Positions 12,791-23,362 of a DNA stretch of 64,000 bases are shown here, piece after piece (the stretch's first letter is position 1; every line of letters begins with the position of its first letter). The translations under genes and the position numbers were made by a program. The notes beneath the pieces were generated by a model. The model saw only the letters and a list, made by a program, of their open reading frames with translations. It ran no database searches and was not told where the DNA came from. Source of the DNA: Cheiracanthium punctorium (Eukaryota; Arthropoda; Arachnida; Araneae; Cheiracanthiidae); NCBI GenBank assembly GCA_038373885.1, contig JAWZYV010013142.1, positions 186,001-250,000 on the forward strand. The letters are read 5' to 3'.

Positions 12791-13329
12791 CATTTGTCCG
12801 TTTTTTGACACACTAATCCAGAACAAATCCATGTCCATAACGCTACTATATCTCGTGGACTTCATTCTAACAATATATTTTGGAAAATTCATATGTCTGC
12901 AACATCACATAAAATGTACAAATAAACACCTCAATTATTTTTTTATCCCTTTAAGCCCGGACCTACACAATTGTGTAGGTTATCTACATCCTCTCAAAAA
13001 GTACTTGAGTGTAAGTCATATTTCCTAAGTCGATCTCATACATAAAATCTTATTCTTCATAACTGCGCCTAAAATAACAGTATCTCATATTTCTTTCTTG
13101 TTGTGTGTTATTCCATAAACTTAACCCTTAATTCCAATAGCGATGGATATTTATATGGTATGTTTAAAACACATTCATTGCCGGAATAGAGTACAAATCA
13201 AATTTCTTATGTCGAACTTACATATAAAATATAGTTTTTGATAATAAATGCTTCATGTTATGAATACTAAAAATATCTGATATTTCTTTCAAACTGCGTG
13301 TTTTTCGAAAGATTAATTAGTTATTCACA

Positions 13330-13428
13330 AAATTAAATTTACCTTACACACTTGAATATTTCATGATTTCACACATGAATATTCATGGCATATTAAATTT
13401 ACCTTACACACTTGAATATTTCATGATC
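13330..13428 (+). repeat. Two-copy tandem duplication next to the LTR element
   Basis: A segment beginning ATTAAATTTACCTTACACAC and ending TTGAATATTTCATGAT occurs at about 13332 and again at about 13393, nearly identical, immediately left of the LTR retrotransposon. A short local duplication predating the insertion is the simplest reading. Confidence 0.85.
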
Positions 13429-13442
13429 GGCAACAAACGTAT

Positions 13443-13943
13443 TGTGGCGTTTTGGACTCGCCACAAGTGCTAAAACAAGAAACATATACTAAAATTGACG
13501 AGACTCGAGACAGGAGTTGAGGCTTTTAACGGTTGATTATTAAATACACATTTATGTACAAACTCTAACTGCATTCTGCATACTTAAATACAAGCAACCA
13601 AGTTCCGCTGACTGGAATTCGGGAAACTCCTTTCCCTCTGAGAGCAGTTTACTGTGAGACCTCCTCGAACAGTCTCCAAACCAACTCTGAGGCTCTCTTC
13701 CAGAACCCCAACTCGGGTTCCCACGCCTCGTGTGGGGTCGGTCGGCAAAATCAAAGGACCGCGCCTCGGATCTTTCTCCAAGCCCCCTGTGCGTTCGCAC
13801 TCGTCGTGTGGGGTCGGTCGGCAAAATCAAAGGACCCCCTCTGCTCTTGGAATGTGCACTGGTCAAGTGTGCTTTCCACATCGTGGGAACCGCATCGAGT
13901 CCTTTCAGGTACATTTCTGGGGGGGGAGTAGTAACTTGTCACA
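13443..13943 (-). repeat. 3' LTR of the Gmr1-like element
   Basis: This 501-bp LTR is uninterrupted. On the minus strand it begins TGTGACAAGTTACTAC and ends CGCCACA. It contains a two-copy 76-bp internal tandem repeat (TGTGGGGTCGGTCGGCAAAA at 13731 and 13807). By eye it differs from the 5' LTR by about a dozen substitutions and a few small indels. Short open frames across it are artefacts of the GC-rich tandem repeat. Confidence 0.92.
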
Positions 13944-13956
13944 ACTCCCTCCCCCA
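13944..13956 (-). promoter_or_regulatory. Polypurine tract of the LTR element
   Basis: On the minus strand GGGGGAGGGAGT lies directly against the TGTGACAAG start of the 3' LTR. This is the expected place and composition for the plus-strand DNA primer of an LTR retrotransposon, and it sets the element's orientation. Confidence 0.85.
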
Positions 13957-14321
13957 TGAAGACAAAAGTTTCCGCGATGAAGGGGAAACCTTTTGGCACA
14001 ACCAAATCCGTAAGTACCTCTTGAAAAAATTCCCCGAGAGGCACGTACGAATAAAAAAGAAAACGCCTTTTAGCAAGGCGGACAAAGCTTACATCTTAAT
14101 TCACAATATACACACACAAAAAAAACTTTCTTTCAGGTTTTAAACCTGAAACAGCACTCAGTGTTAAAATCCAGGGTTCCTTCCCAAATTCAAATACTAT
14201 GATCTAATATTTGCAATTCTTCTAGTAAAAAAAAAAAAAAACACACACACAAACTATTCTGTAAACTAAACTGCGAGACGAATACCTTGCAAACACAGCT
14301 ATTTCCCTGGTGGGACATCTC

Positions 14322-15060
14322 CTAGTCTTCTTGATTTTGGGAACGACTTAAACCGTCTGCATTCCCATGTTTTTTTCCGGGTTTGTGCTTAATTTTAAAC
14401 CTATACTGTTGTAGGAACAATGCCAACCTAGTAAGCCGTACATTTGCTCTCATCATTTTGTTTAAATTGGTCAGGGGATCGTGGTCAGTTTCAATCACTA
14501 ACGGACTCCCATCTAAGTAATAATGTAACCACCTAATCCCGTATACGATAGACGCAAGCTCTTTCTCAATGACAGAGTAATTCTTCTCCGCTCGCGAAAA
14601 CTTTTTGCTGCGATAAGCCACGGGGTGCTCCTCGTCCCTCTCCCCTTGCGCTAACACCATTCCAGCCCCAAAGTTACTATCATCCGCTTGAAGGATGAAT
14701 TCCTTGAGTAGTCAGGGGCATTCAATACGGGCTTTGTTACTAAAGCGGCTTTTAGCGCGTCAAATGCCTCCTGGCATTCGTTTGTCCACGTAACTTTCTA
14801 TTTCTTTTTATTTTTCTTCAGCGCGTCCGTCGGCTATCACGCTATAGTTTGGAACGTATCTTGCATAATAACCATTCAGACCCAAGAACGAGCGAATTTG
14901 TGTTTTTGAGGTCGGAGTTGAAAAATCTTGTATGGCCTTAATTTTCGCTTCGCCGGAAGACCGTTTTCCCGAGCCCACTTCTTTAAATATCTCCCGGAGA
15001 TCAAATTGAATGGGGTTAGGTAAAGGGTATGGAATCTCGGCCTCTAGCTCCACCTTAAAC
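14322..15060 (-). pseudogene. RT connection and RNase H domain of the LTR element, broken
   Basis: Minus strand. The RT C-terminal part shows VGSGKRSSGEAKIKAIQDF, then TPTSKTQIRSFLGLNGYYAR, the block that follows the RT palm in Ty3/gypsy pol. After a stop comes TWTNECQEAFDALKAALV. A frame change then leads to EFILQADDSNFGAGM, which carries the first RNase H aspartate, followed by EEHPVAYRSKKFS, EKNYSVIEKELASIVYGIRW and ETDHDPL. The segment ends KHGNADGLSRSQNQED with its stop. The family motif is normally LQTDAS; here it is LQADDS. RNase H is the last pol domain: only about 365 bp separate its stop from the polypurine tract, and no integrase follows. It is inactive because of the breaks. Confidence 0.88.
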
Positions 15061-15149
15061 ACCTTTGGCACAGCATTCTTATTATACCACAATTTTCTTT
15101 TCCCTTGCTTTTCGGACATTTGCTCCTCCGCCCCCCCCCCCCCTGCCAT
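15061..15149 (-). pseudogene. Integrase C-terminus joined to an RT remnant; RT core deleted
   Basis: In one open frame (14808-15149, minus) the integrase C-terminal phrase EKQGKRKLWYNKNAV is followed by an acidic linker (ELEAEIPYPLPNP) and then directly by the post-palm RT sequence VGSGKRS. In intact relatives, as I recall them, several hundred residues lie between these points: the rest of the integrase C-terminal domain and the RT fingers and palm with the YxDD motif. None of that is present here. The continuity of integrase tail, linker and RT in one frame shows that integrase precedes RT in the parental element rather than being a rearranged piece. Confidence 0.75.
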
Positions 15150-15238
15150 TTTTTCAACCTATTTGTCAGGCTCAAAATGTAGTCTACAACGTTTGTGTCT
15201 GATACAACTAGATCGAGACAATTTTCAAATACCGGAGT

Positions 15239-15945
15239 CTACGGAGTGCGCAAGTCCCTTCCCTGAACCACATCTGCCGGACTAAACCCTCTACCTTCAT
15301 GCACCACCATTTGAAGTGCAAACAAAACAAGGGGCAAATGATGCTCCCCGTTCTCCACTGTCTTTAAACGTATAAATTTCGAAATTCTCTGAACCAAAGA
15401 GTGAATTTTCTCAGCTGAATCGCTCAGTGGGGGGCACAACGAACTGTGGATGACGCGCATCCTGAACCTGTTAAGAAATTCTGGATTCAAAATACAAGCA
15501 ACAGACTTCACCAAGTCACTTTGGACTTCTTTAGGGAAGCCCCTCCGTAAGAACCCGGTATTTAACTCAGTCCTAACATTCACTGACGTAATCTCCTGAA
15601 TAGCCATAGCTTCAGGGTTACTGATTAGACAAATATAGCTTAGGATATATTTGTTATGTTTAGTCAATCATAAGGGACCCACCGGTCAATGTCAGTTTTA
15701 CAGAAAATCTCTGAAATACTAGGAACTAATTTCATTGGGATTTTTTCCCGGTTGTTATTTTTATCGAACTTCTGATATTCCAAACAAGACCTTGAATATA
15801 ATTCAATTTCCGGATAACATTGTGGCTCGAAAAATTGACGCAACCTATCCTTGGGTTTAGTAAATCCCAAAAGACCTGCTATGTCTTCGTGACCTAGCTC
15901 TTTAATTTTCTCCCGGTTCTTTTGAGAAATTTGGCCTCTCCCCAC
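15239..15945 (-). pseudogene. Integrase (zinc-binding and catalytic core), frameshifted
   Basis: Minus strand, two overlapping frames. 15664-15945 carries the H2C2-type N-terminal domain: LGHEDIAGLLGFTKPKDRL, an aromatic-poor FFEPQCYPEIELY, and CLEYQKF (one cysteine of the usual C-x-x-C is lost). It then runs to the first catalytic aspartate region (KTDIDRWVPYD). 15239-15667 continues with EITSVNVRTELN and GFPKEVQSDLVKSV (second aspartate). SDSAEKIHSLVQRI supplies the glutamate position, and VLFALQMVVHEGRGFSPADVV is the family's closing block. The D, D and E positions are therefore still recognisable, but the reading frame is broken at about 15665 and inside the core. It lies upstream of RT and RNase H in transcriptional order. 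Confidence 0.88.
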
Positions 15946-16325
15946 TTTAAATCTATCACCCGCACTAGTTTTCCTGTCAAAACTTTCAATTCTGCACCCT
16001 TCTGGGCTTGGTCCACTACAGGATTAAAAACTTCGCAACTTCTTTGCTCTACTCCAAAATCAGGAGAAGACACAATAGCTAGACTGCTTTCTTGGTTAGG
16101 CTCTGTGGGGGGGAATTTCACGCTCTTGTCCGTCGATTCCTGAAGTAAACCTGTCACCGAAGAGGGATCCGCTCCCTCGGGACTATGCTCCTTTCTTCTC
16201 TTAAGACTTTCCCGTTTCGCCTTGCTTCTCGTGATTGCGGTTATGAGATTTGACTTATTACCATTGTTAACTAATAGTTGAGCGGTTTTATTACGTAATA
16301 AATAATAAGCCTTGATCCAAATCAT
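15894..16325 (-). pseudogene. Protease-integrase linker region of the LTR element
   Basis: The open segment 15894-16325 (minus) is hydrophilic, with ITAITRSKAKRESLKRRKEH and a serine/proline-rich stretch. It overlaps the integrase frame at 15945. In related elements a variable linker occupies this place. I recognise no catalytic motif. Its position between protease (16291-16572) and integrase supports the gag-PR-x-IN order. Confidence 0.6.
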
Positions 16326-16572
16326 CCGTTTTTACCGCGACTTCAGTTATGACTTTGCCAAACTCGCCCTCTAGAGCGACCCTTGCTAGAGGCAAACACC
16401 TGCACTCCCTGTCTAAAGGTTGTCTGACCCAGACCACTTCTCCCGTAACGTCCTCCGACTTAACCCAACTTTTAGAACACACATCGATTCCACTCCCGCT
16501 ATCACGTAAGCAGTCCCGTTCTATACCATTTACCTTAACCTTGCTCGTAACCGGCGTAAAACACTCGCTCAA
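16291..16572 (-). pseudogene. Aspartic protease of the LTR element, degraded
   Basis: Minus strand, 93 codons. VKVNGIERDCLRDSGSGIDV corresponds to the retropepsin flap-and-active-site strand, where one expects an LRDTGA or LRDSGA-type motif. Here the motif reads RDSGSG, so the aspartate is kept and the alanine is replaced. The rest (WVRQPLDRECRCLPLARVAL) fits the family's second half. It directly follows the zinc-knuckle segment in transcriptional order. Function is unlikely given the short, shifted frame. Confidence 0.7.
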
Positions 16573-16582
16573 TACATTAAGG

Positions 16583-17008
16583 CTATTGATAACTTCTCTT
16601 TTTTGCTAACTGGGGACACACTGGCCTAATATGACCTTCTTCAGAACAATGAAAACAGACCACCGGTTTTCTTTTGTCCAAACACTTATTCTCTGGTACA
16701 GTAGTTTCACTTTTCCGAAACTCTCTGTCCATAAGTATTTCTTCCCCGACTCTTGAGTCCCTCTTTTCCTTACCGAACTTGCCCTTTCTTTCCCATGTTC
16801 TTTCGTCTTTCTTTCTATAGTTTCGCCGTACATTCTCAAAATGGTCAAGTTTCTCAGCCAAAACGGACGCTTTTTTAAACTCCTGCCACTGATCTAAATA
16901 CTGCTCTCTGGCCTCTACTGTGGCTCTCTTTTTTAGTTGTTCTAACAACATTAATTCTTTTAATGCGTCAAAATCCGTTACCCCTGCCGATTCTAACCAG
17001 CTATTCAA
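16583..17008 (-). pseudogene. Gag C-terminal part with CCHC zinc knuckle
   Basis: Minus strand, 141 codons. A helical gag region (LLEQLKKRATVEAREQYLDQ) is followed by a charged stretch and a zinc knuckle, CFHCSEEGHIRPVC, which fits C-x2-C-x4-H-x4-C and would bind packaged RNA. It is separated from the upstream gag frame (ending at 17039) by a stop and frame change, so the original gag was one longer protein. Confidence 0.85.
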
Positions 17009-17038
17009 ATACCCTTTTAATTCGTATACAAGATCTGA

Positions 17039-17773
17039 TCACAAAGCCCCGACCTTTCTTCCGTGCTCTTCGAATTTCGTCTTAAGGGCTACCGAGCTAA
17101 GTCTAAATCTTTTTAGCAACAATTTTTTGATGTGAGAAAAGTCGTCGCTAACCTCCACCGGCTTCTTCACAATAATTTCCGCGACATCCGCAGGTAATAG
17201 GGGAATCAATTGGGATACCCACATATTTTCGGGTACTTTTTCTTTACCCGCCTGACGCTCAAAAATCATAAAAAATAGGGCGATGTCCAACACCTTGGGA
17301 TCGAATTTGGGGACTAAATCTTTCAAACTGACGCGCCTCGTAGTTTCCTCGCTAATCACCGTGCTTATTGAGCTTAAACTCGCGTTCTCAGCTGAATTAC
17401 AAATTTTCCGTTTTTCAAGTTCATATGCGCGCTCTGCGGCTTTATCCATTCTCTCTTGCTCTGCTAATTTATCTAGCCGCGCTTGATCTGCCTGTTTAGC
17501 TATGCTTTCTTGTTCCTCTAAAATTCGCTCTAAAAATGCTTTAGCCGTATCCTCGTCATAATCCGGAGATCCTTCTATAGCCCGAATAATGTTTTTCACA
17601 ATATCCGAGTCGGACACCTCCACTTCGAATTCTGCTGCTAAGAGTAGCAGAATGTGCCTTCTTTGTTTTTTCATAAACGCCATTCTCAAGTAAATATTAT
17701 GCCAAAAAAAAAGAAGTAGTAACAGTAACCAAAATAATACACTTTCCAGAAAACCCCTTAATTCAGTTGACAC
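17039..17773 (-). pseudogene. Gag N-terminal and capsid-like region
   Basis: The longest open frame of the window (244 codons, minus). The first 25 residues are hydrophobic (LLLLLLFFW) and may not belong to the original protein; the methionine at FMKKQRR, about residue 34, is a likelier start. A glutamine/glutamate-rich coiled-coil region follows (RILEEQESIAKQADQARLDK). Next comes a capsid-like segment with SLKDLVPKFDPKVLDIALFF and WVSQLIPLLPADVAEIIVK, typical of spider and fish gag proteins of this type. The frame stops at 17039 and the zinc knuckle continues in another frame. Upstream on this strand lies the leader interrupted by the Mutator-like element. Confidence 0.82.
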
Positions 17774-18180
17774 AGTGCCCGAAATACCTATTTCCTTTCA
17801 CTGACAAGAATTAATTTTACACTGGATTCTAAAACTGAGTGGCCCTATCACTACATATAGTTTATTACAACACTAGATTTGCACTTTAGCATAAAACTAC
17901 TACAAAATAAAGAAACAAATAAAAGCTAAGAATTTTACCCTGAGAACAATTAAACATGAATTCAAATTTACAATTCCTGCACACATAAGAAAGAAATTTT
18001 CTAACTCTTTTTAATCCTTTAAAATACTCATAAGCATTGTGCCTCTCGGAAAAAAATCTCAAAATAGACTTACCCCTTTGGTCGACGTTCTCTCCGAAGT
18101 ACATCAGGGACCATCCACTGCAGAAACCACAGGAATAATTTCACAAATCTCTATCCCGCAGGACTCCGTCAATGTTTCCC

Positions 18181-18370
18181 GGAACTATTTACAGTTCCGT
18201 AAGCACAAGTTGAGTGTTCTAAGTCCGTTTTACCACGTTAAGTCACAGATCTAAATTATCATTTCTCACTTCACGAACTATTCACAGTTCCGTAAGCACA
18301 AGTTGAGTGTTCTAAGTCCGTTTTACCAAGTTTAAGTCACAGATCTAAATTATCATTTCTCACTTCACGA
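18181..18370 (-). repeat. 97-bp tandem duplication in the LTR element leader
   Basis: Two nearly identical units, each with ACAGTTCCGTAAGCACAAG, GTGTTCTAAGTCCG and AAATTATCATTTCTCACTTC, lie head to tail at about 18181-18277 and 18278-18370. They sit between the gag frame and the 5' LTR, in the untranslated leader. Confidence 0.9.
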
Positions 18371-18401
18371 AAATATGTCTCGAGTTATCTGTTCGATGTT
18401 T

Positions 18402-19583
18402 TAAGGGGTTAGGGGTAGTCAGAGGCGTGAAAAAATGCCATTTTTTATTAATTTTTTTTTACTAGTAATTAATTTTATTTCACATAAGTAAAAGCATAGT
18501 ATCATTTCATCATACTTTAACATTACTTCACTTAAATTTAAAAAAAAAATAATAATTATTTTACAAGTTATGGCGGTCTAAGTTGAACAGGTTTTAATAA
18601 TGGGTCCTTGCGGTGACCATTAAAGCTCCTTGGAGATTCATCTAAAATCAATGAAACAAAAGAGATTATTTTTATGGATAGATAATCTTGTGCCTGATCG
18701 AAGCTTTTTTTGTTTTTTTCAAAATTAACAAAATGGCGGTCTCTGGAAATTTTTTGCAGATTTTCGGGATAAAACCAACAATTAATTGTTTATAAAAAAT
18801 CGAAGTTTTAAAAAACAATCCTTCGATAAGGCACTAGCTTTTTATGTTTTCTAAAAGCTGTATAAGTTTCATTCAAATCTATCGAGCGGTTTTTGAGTTA
18901 CAGTGCTCACTAGTTCAAAAAACATAGTTTTGAGAAAAACGCATTTAAAGTTTTACAGTCGATTGATGTACAGTAATACGAATAATTTCAATACTTACAC
19001 TGAGTCATCTATTCCTGGACCATATAAGAGTTCTTCAGCCGTTGTAGAACTTTCTAAAACATCAATTTGTTGTTGTCTACGTCGCATTCTACCTTCGCGA
19101 GTGTTGTCGTTAGCGCGCTGATCAGCTACTTTTACACGCGCACTATCGGTTTTTTCAGTATACCGATGCGAATTAGGCCCACAACTAAGTCCCAGTGTGT
19201 TCATTATTACTAATAATGACTTTGTCCCTTCATTAAATATACTCATAGCTACGTATGCAGCAATTTGAACAATGGTAAAACTAGTATTGATAGTTTTGGG
19301 GCATATTTTCCACACTAGTTGGTTGAAGCTCTCATTATTATTTTGATTAAATCCACCTACACATCTTGAAAGTAAATTTTCATTACTAAGATCTTCATAA
19401 ATAGGCTTGATTGCTTTTAAAACTTCAGGAAGTAAGGGAGAATTATGCCGCTAGCTAATTGTTCTCGGAAATATTAGACCACTCGAGAGCCTTTTATTCT
19501 TCGCTAAATAACTCGAAAGATATTTGTCGGATTCACTTCAAACTTTCAGAGAATATTTTTAAGATACTATACTTTAAGAAAAT

Positions 19584-19617
<34 letters not shown>

Positions 19618-19649
19618 GTTTGAAAATTCTGACTACCCCTAACCCCTTA
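18402..19649 (-). mobile_element. Mutator-like DNA element nested in the LTR element leader
   Basis: Perfect terminal inverted repeats (AAGGGGTTAGGGGTAGTCAG at each end, 22 bp in all) bound a 1248-bp element. The flanks give at most a TA or TTA duplication, not the 9-10 bp expected for classical MULEs, so the class rests on the protein fragment. A 31-bp A tract lies near the right end. Confidence 0.85.
18995..19437 (-). pseudogene. Mutator-like transposase, C-terminal fragment
   Basis: Minus strand. The open reading begins upstream of the first methionine (19315), with LPEVLKAIKPIYEDLS, then NNNESFNQLVWKICPK, a block typical of the arthropod 'Mutator-like transposase' protein group. It continues with AAYVAMSIFNEG, IMNTLGLSCG and a lysine/arginine-rich TREGRMRRRQQQ segment, and ends near LLYGPGIDDS. 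The region upstream, which should contain the catalytic residues, is missing, so this is a deletion derivative that could move only with help from another copy. Confidence 0.8.
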
Positions 19650-20439
19650 TGAAGAAAAAACCAACATCCTAACCGCTGCCACCAGAAATAATATTAGTCT
19701 ATTTAGCTGTAGCGTTTTGGACTCGCCACAAGTGCTAAAACAAGAAACATATACTAAAATTGACGAGACTCGAGACAGGAGTTGAGGCTTTTAACGGTTG
19801 ATTATTAAATAGACATTTATGTACAAACTCTAACTGCATTCTGCATACTTAAATACAAGCAACCAAGTTCCGCTGACTGGAATTCGGGAAACTCCTTTCC
19901 CTCTGAGAGCAGTTTACTGTGCCACCTCCTCGAACAGTCTCCAAACCAACTCTGAGGCTCTCTTCCAGAACCCCAACTCGGGTTCCCACGCCTCGTGTGG
20001 GGTGGGCAAAATCAAAGGACCTCGCCCCGGATCTTTCTCCCAGCCCCCTGTGCGTTCGCACTCGTCGTGTGGGTCGGTCGGCAAAATCAAAGGACCCCCT
20101 TTGCTCTTGGAATGTGCATTGGGGCTCTATTCTGCCACGTTCGTTTAAGCGAACGTTCGGATGTGTGACATCATATTGATGTCATTCGTAACCTACTAAC
20201 GTATGTTGGTATTCTGCAAGGTACGGTAGAGCTTTAGGTGCGGATTCTTCCTACCGTATGTTTTCATTCTAGCATACGTTTCAACCCGCCAAGAAAATCG
20301 TGGCGTTAGAGAATCCGTACGTTGAAAATGCTTCAAATCAAAAGGGCGGCAGCTGCTTTGCAGATGTTATTTTATCAGCGTGATAGAAGAGCGCGAAGAG
20401 ACATGAAGGGATAGGATATTATATTAATAGGATGAAAAA

Positions 20440-20645
20440 ATATTTTAACATAGGAAGAGGGAATTTTAAAAGATAACAACTCATTAATTTTTACTTCAAA
20501 GGTATTGAAAATTGCTATTCGGTGTTAAAATGAGCTAAATTTTTAGAAATACGAAGTGAAAGATAGTTGCTGCTATTGTAAAAATTAAGGTGGTGCGTCT
20601 TTAAATATGATGGTCCCTTACGCATACTTTTAATTAAAGTGTACG
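20440..20645 (+). repeat. Dispersed repeat, copy 1
   Basis: The segment shares GTTAAAATGAGCTAAATTTT, AAATA(C/T)GAAGTGAAA and a TACGTCA ending with 63395-63610 in the same orientation, with the spacing roughly conserved. Its family is not recognised. Confidence 0.7.
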
Positions 20646-20649
20646 TCAA

Positions 20650-21050
20650 GCCAGTAACCAGGGGGGGGATAAAATTACGGGCAGTGCCCTCCCAGAAAAA
20701 AATCTCCCCCCCCCGTAAATTAAACGCTTATCCCGAATTCGAAAAATTGACAGAAAAGTGATTTTAAAAAATGAAAGATTCAGTTTGAAAAAATTAAACA
20801 TTTTTAAAATCTTGTTTTACCATTACTGAAGTATATACGACAGATTGTGAAATTTTCATCATAGTTTTAAAACTCCAGCCGCCAGTTTCAGAGCCCAGAG
20901 GATTTTGCTCAGTGCCGTATTCGAGGGGGCCCGGACCCTCTCAGAAAGTGTAAATTAATTATTAAAATCAGCTATTTTAAAACATTTATATTAACTATTG
21001 TGAAAATAAAACTTAAAACACCGGATCCCCCCCCCCCCCCGAGGTATAAA
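20650..21050. mobile_element. G/C-run hAT-like fragments
   Basis: Two decayed pieces are present: CAAGCCAGTAACCAGGGGGG at 20647-20666 with a matching CTCCCCCCCC near 20705, and GTGCCGTATTCGAGGGGG near 20912 with a C run at 21027-21040. They resemble the CAGGGGCGTAGCCAGG-type ends elsewhere in the window. No target duplication was found. Confidence 0.4.
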
Positions 21051-21644
21051 CCGATATACACAACTGATTTTGGCGACCGGTTTGCCAACATACCAATCTT
21101 ATAGATTGCTTTTACAGTGCATCATATTTGCATTATTTCTAGTGTTAAAAAAATACTACAAATTAAATATTGAGTATTTCATACATTTTGTCATGTGAAA
21201 TATAAAATTTGCTGAAGATTATTTATGATTTTCTTTGTCTGTCTGTCGGTCAATGCTCTAACTGGTGTAAACACGGAGGGGTTTTTACACGTTTTTAGAA
21301 CGTTTTGAGGCCGGATATAGTTGATATGCTTAAAATATGACTATTTTTTTAATGTTCAATCCGATAGCCCTTTTTCTTGTCCATAAATCTATATTGTGAT
21401 TCCATGATAGATGGTCATTTATAAAAATTTCCATTGTTTTTTATTTCACGTTCACAATTTTTTGGAGTCATTGCACATTTGGGTGCTCCTGTAAATTAAC
21501 TACAAATAATAGAGACGCTATGAAGAGCTCTGTTTTGTAATTCTTAATAACATATAACTATTTTGTTCCATTTGATTGATCGATTTTGTAATTAGGTCAA
21601 AGCTACACTAGAGCTATCTGTAAAGGGGATTGGTTTGTCTTGGG

Positions 21645-21825
21645 TGAAGAACGTTTTAGGAGGTTCAAATGCGTATTCACGTTACATCTGGAGAAAACCG
21701 CCCAAAACTCAAGACAATTAGTTTGACAGCCACGCGGTAGGCCAGAACCCTGGACTTTTACACTTCAGCCATCTACTACGTTAAGTGTCTTATCCATTCG
21801 TCCATAGTCGCCTTTTCTTTTGTTT
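21645..21825 (-). mobile_element. tRNA-derived SINE, minus strand
   Basis: Read on the minus strand, a tRNA-like head (GATGGCTGAAGTG, then GTCCAGGGTTCTGG near the box B position) is followed by the central segment GGCGGTTTTCTCCAGATGTA and ACGTGAATACGC. The same central segment occurs in the SINE at 34109-34343. Confidence 0.65.
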
Positions 21826-23074
21826 CAAATAGCCGAATGTCCCTAAAATAAGCTTTAAAGAATGATTGCCCATAGAGCAAAATGTATTTTTATTTTGAGT
21901 GCTTCTGTAAAAGCTCTATGAATTATACATACACGATTTTCAATACGGTACATGGTACAGTGCATAGGTATAGCATATAGAACTTCGTAGCGGTCGATGA
22001 ATATTTACGGCTTTTAGAACACGGTCAGACGGATAGAACAGATCGACAGAACTGAAATTATAATCACTTTTCAGCTTTGTTGGAAAGCGTTAAAGCATAT
22101 TGGAATCACTAACAATAGTTAAGATATTACGAAAATTTTCTAATGAAAATTAAGTCAACCACAAAAACTTGTGCGTGTTCAGGACTTTTTGCCTGCACTG
22201 TAATTTTATTAACATACGCAATTAAATTAGTAAAAACAAAGTAAATGAAATAGCCAGAAATGTGCTCTTCGGATCTACACTTTAAGGATCTCTGAGGCGG
22301 GTAGGGAGGAGAAAAAAAACAATCGAAAATACATAGCCATCCCGGGATACTGCCTCCATCTAGTGGAATCGTCTAGCTACGGGCCTGTTATTCGTAAGCG
22401 ATTGGTATATGTAACTTTCCTCTTCGAAAATGCAAGTGCCTTTTTTTCCGGAGCTGTACAATAGGTGTATTTTATGTTATTTAAAATTACTTATTTGTAT
22501 CATGCAGTTTAACAGAACGTTATTATCACCTTCCAAAATGTTATATATTTATAACATAAATAAACCGTTTATAGATAGATTTTTTTTTTGTTGTTCTTCT
22601 TGTTAATCTCACATTCATAAACTCCGCTAACTGAAAATTCGTTTCTAAAGGAAGTTTTAACAGTTTTCAAAGCAGGTAACTAAAGTTCGAACTTCACTGT
22701 TATCCAAATACATTTTCACTCAAGAATAATGATCTATATTTACAAATAAAATAATATAAAAAAATAAATAAAGAGAAAATTAAAAGTACAAAAGATTTTG
22801 AGCTATCAGAAAAACTAAGACAACAGCCTCAACGACAAAAAATATCTTTCATAAAATGACAGAAGAATTTCACGATTACCTATTAAACTAAACTTTTATC
22901 CTTAAATTAAAAATATATTGATTTGCCTTGGGGGGAAAATATGACATAAGTTGGTATTTACAAAAGTGCAACTTTTTATAAATAAAAGATGAATTTTTTC
23001 TTAAACGAGACTTATTTTCTCTCTGTATTTTAAGCAATTTAATTATATTAATTGACAGTAATGAAATCACTTAC

Positions 23075-23362
23075 CTAAAGAGTTTACTTTTAACTGCAAG
23101 GTTCTTTAATCTATAACTAAGTAGCCACACACCAGCAGGATTCCAAACATGAAGCAGAATTAAATTAATATCTGCTCCAACGATCAGAATCCAGCTAGTA
23201 AATATTACACCATACACATGCAGTTGCGAATTTCTAAGTAGGCCAACAAGGCTATAACCTACAAAGACAGTAAAGTAGACGATGCTTTGGTTCAGCCTAT
23301 AGGTAGCCCTTTTGTTCAAGCAGCAAATTTATGAATTCGTCTCTGACACCGAATGTTCCTAC
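23075..23362 (-). other. Exon-like segment with strong splice sites, one frameshift
   Basis: On the minus strand an acceptor (TTCTTTCATAG) precedes 23362 and a perfect donor (TTTAG then GTAAGT) follows 23075. The first part reads TFGVRDEFINLLLEQKGYL. After a one-base shift the frame continues SIVYFTVFVGYSLVGLLRNS and then a hydrophobic stretch (VYGVIFTSWILIVGADINLI) ending LLSYRLKNLAVKSKLF. It looks like a fragment of a multi-pass membrane protein gene with one frameshift. I do not recognise the protein; a TLC-type membrane domain is only a vague resemblance. It lies inside the 20123-24714 TIR element, so it may be a captured host gene piece, or chance. Confidence 0.35.

Noticed and set aside
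13552..14143. Several overlapping open frames of 65-137 codons on both strands
   Set aside because: They fall in the LTR and its GC-rich tandem repeat; no protein motif is visible and the frames are not kept in the other LTR.
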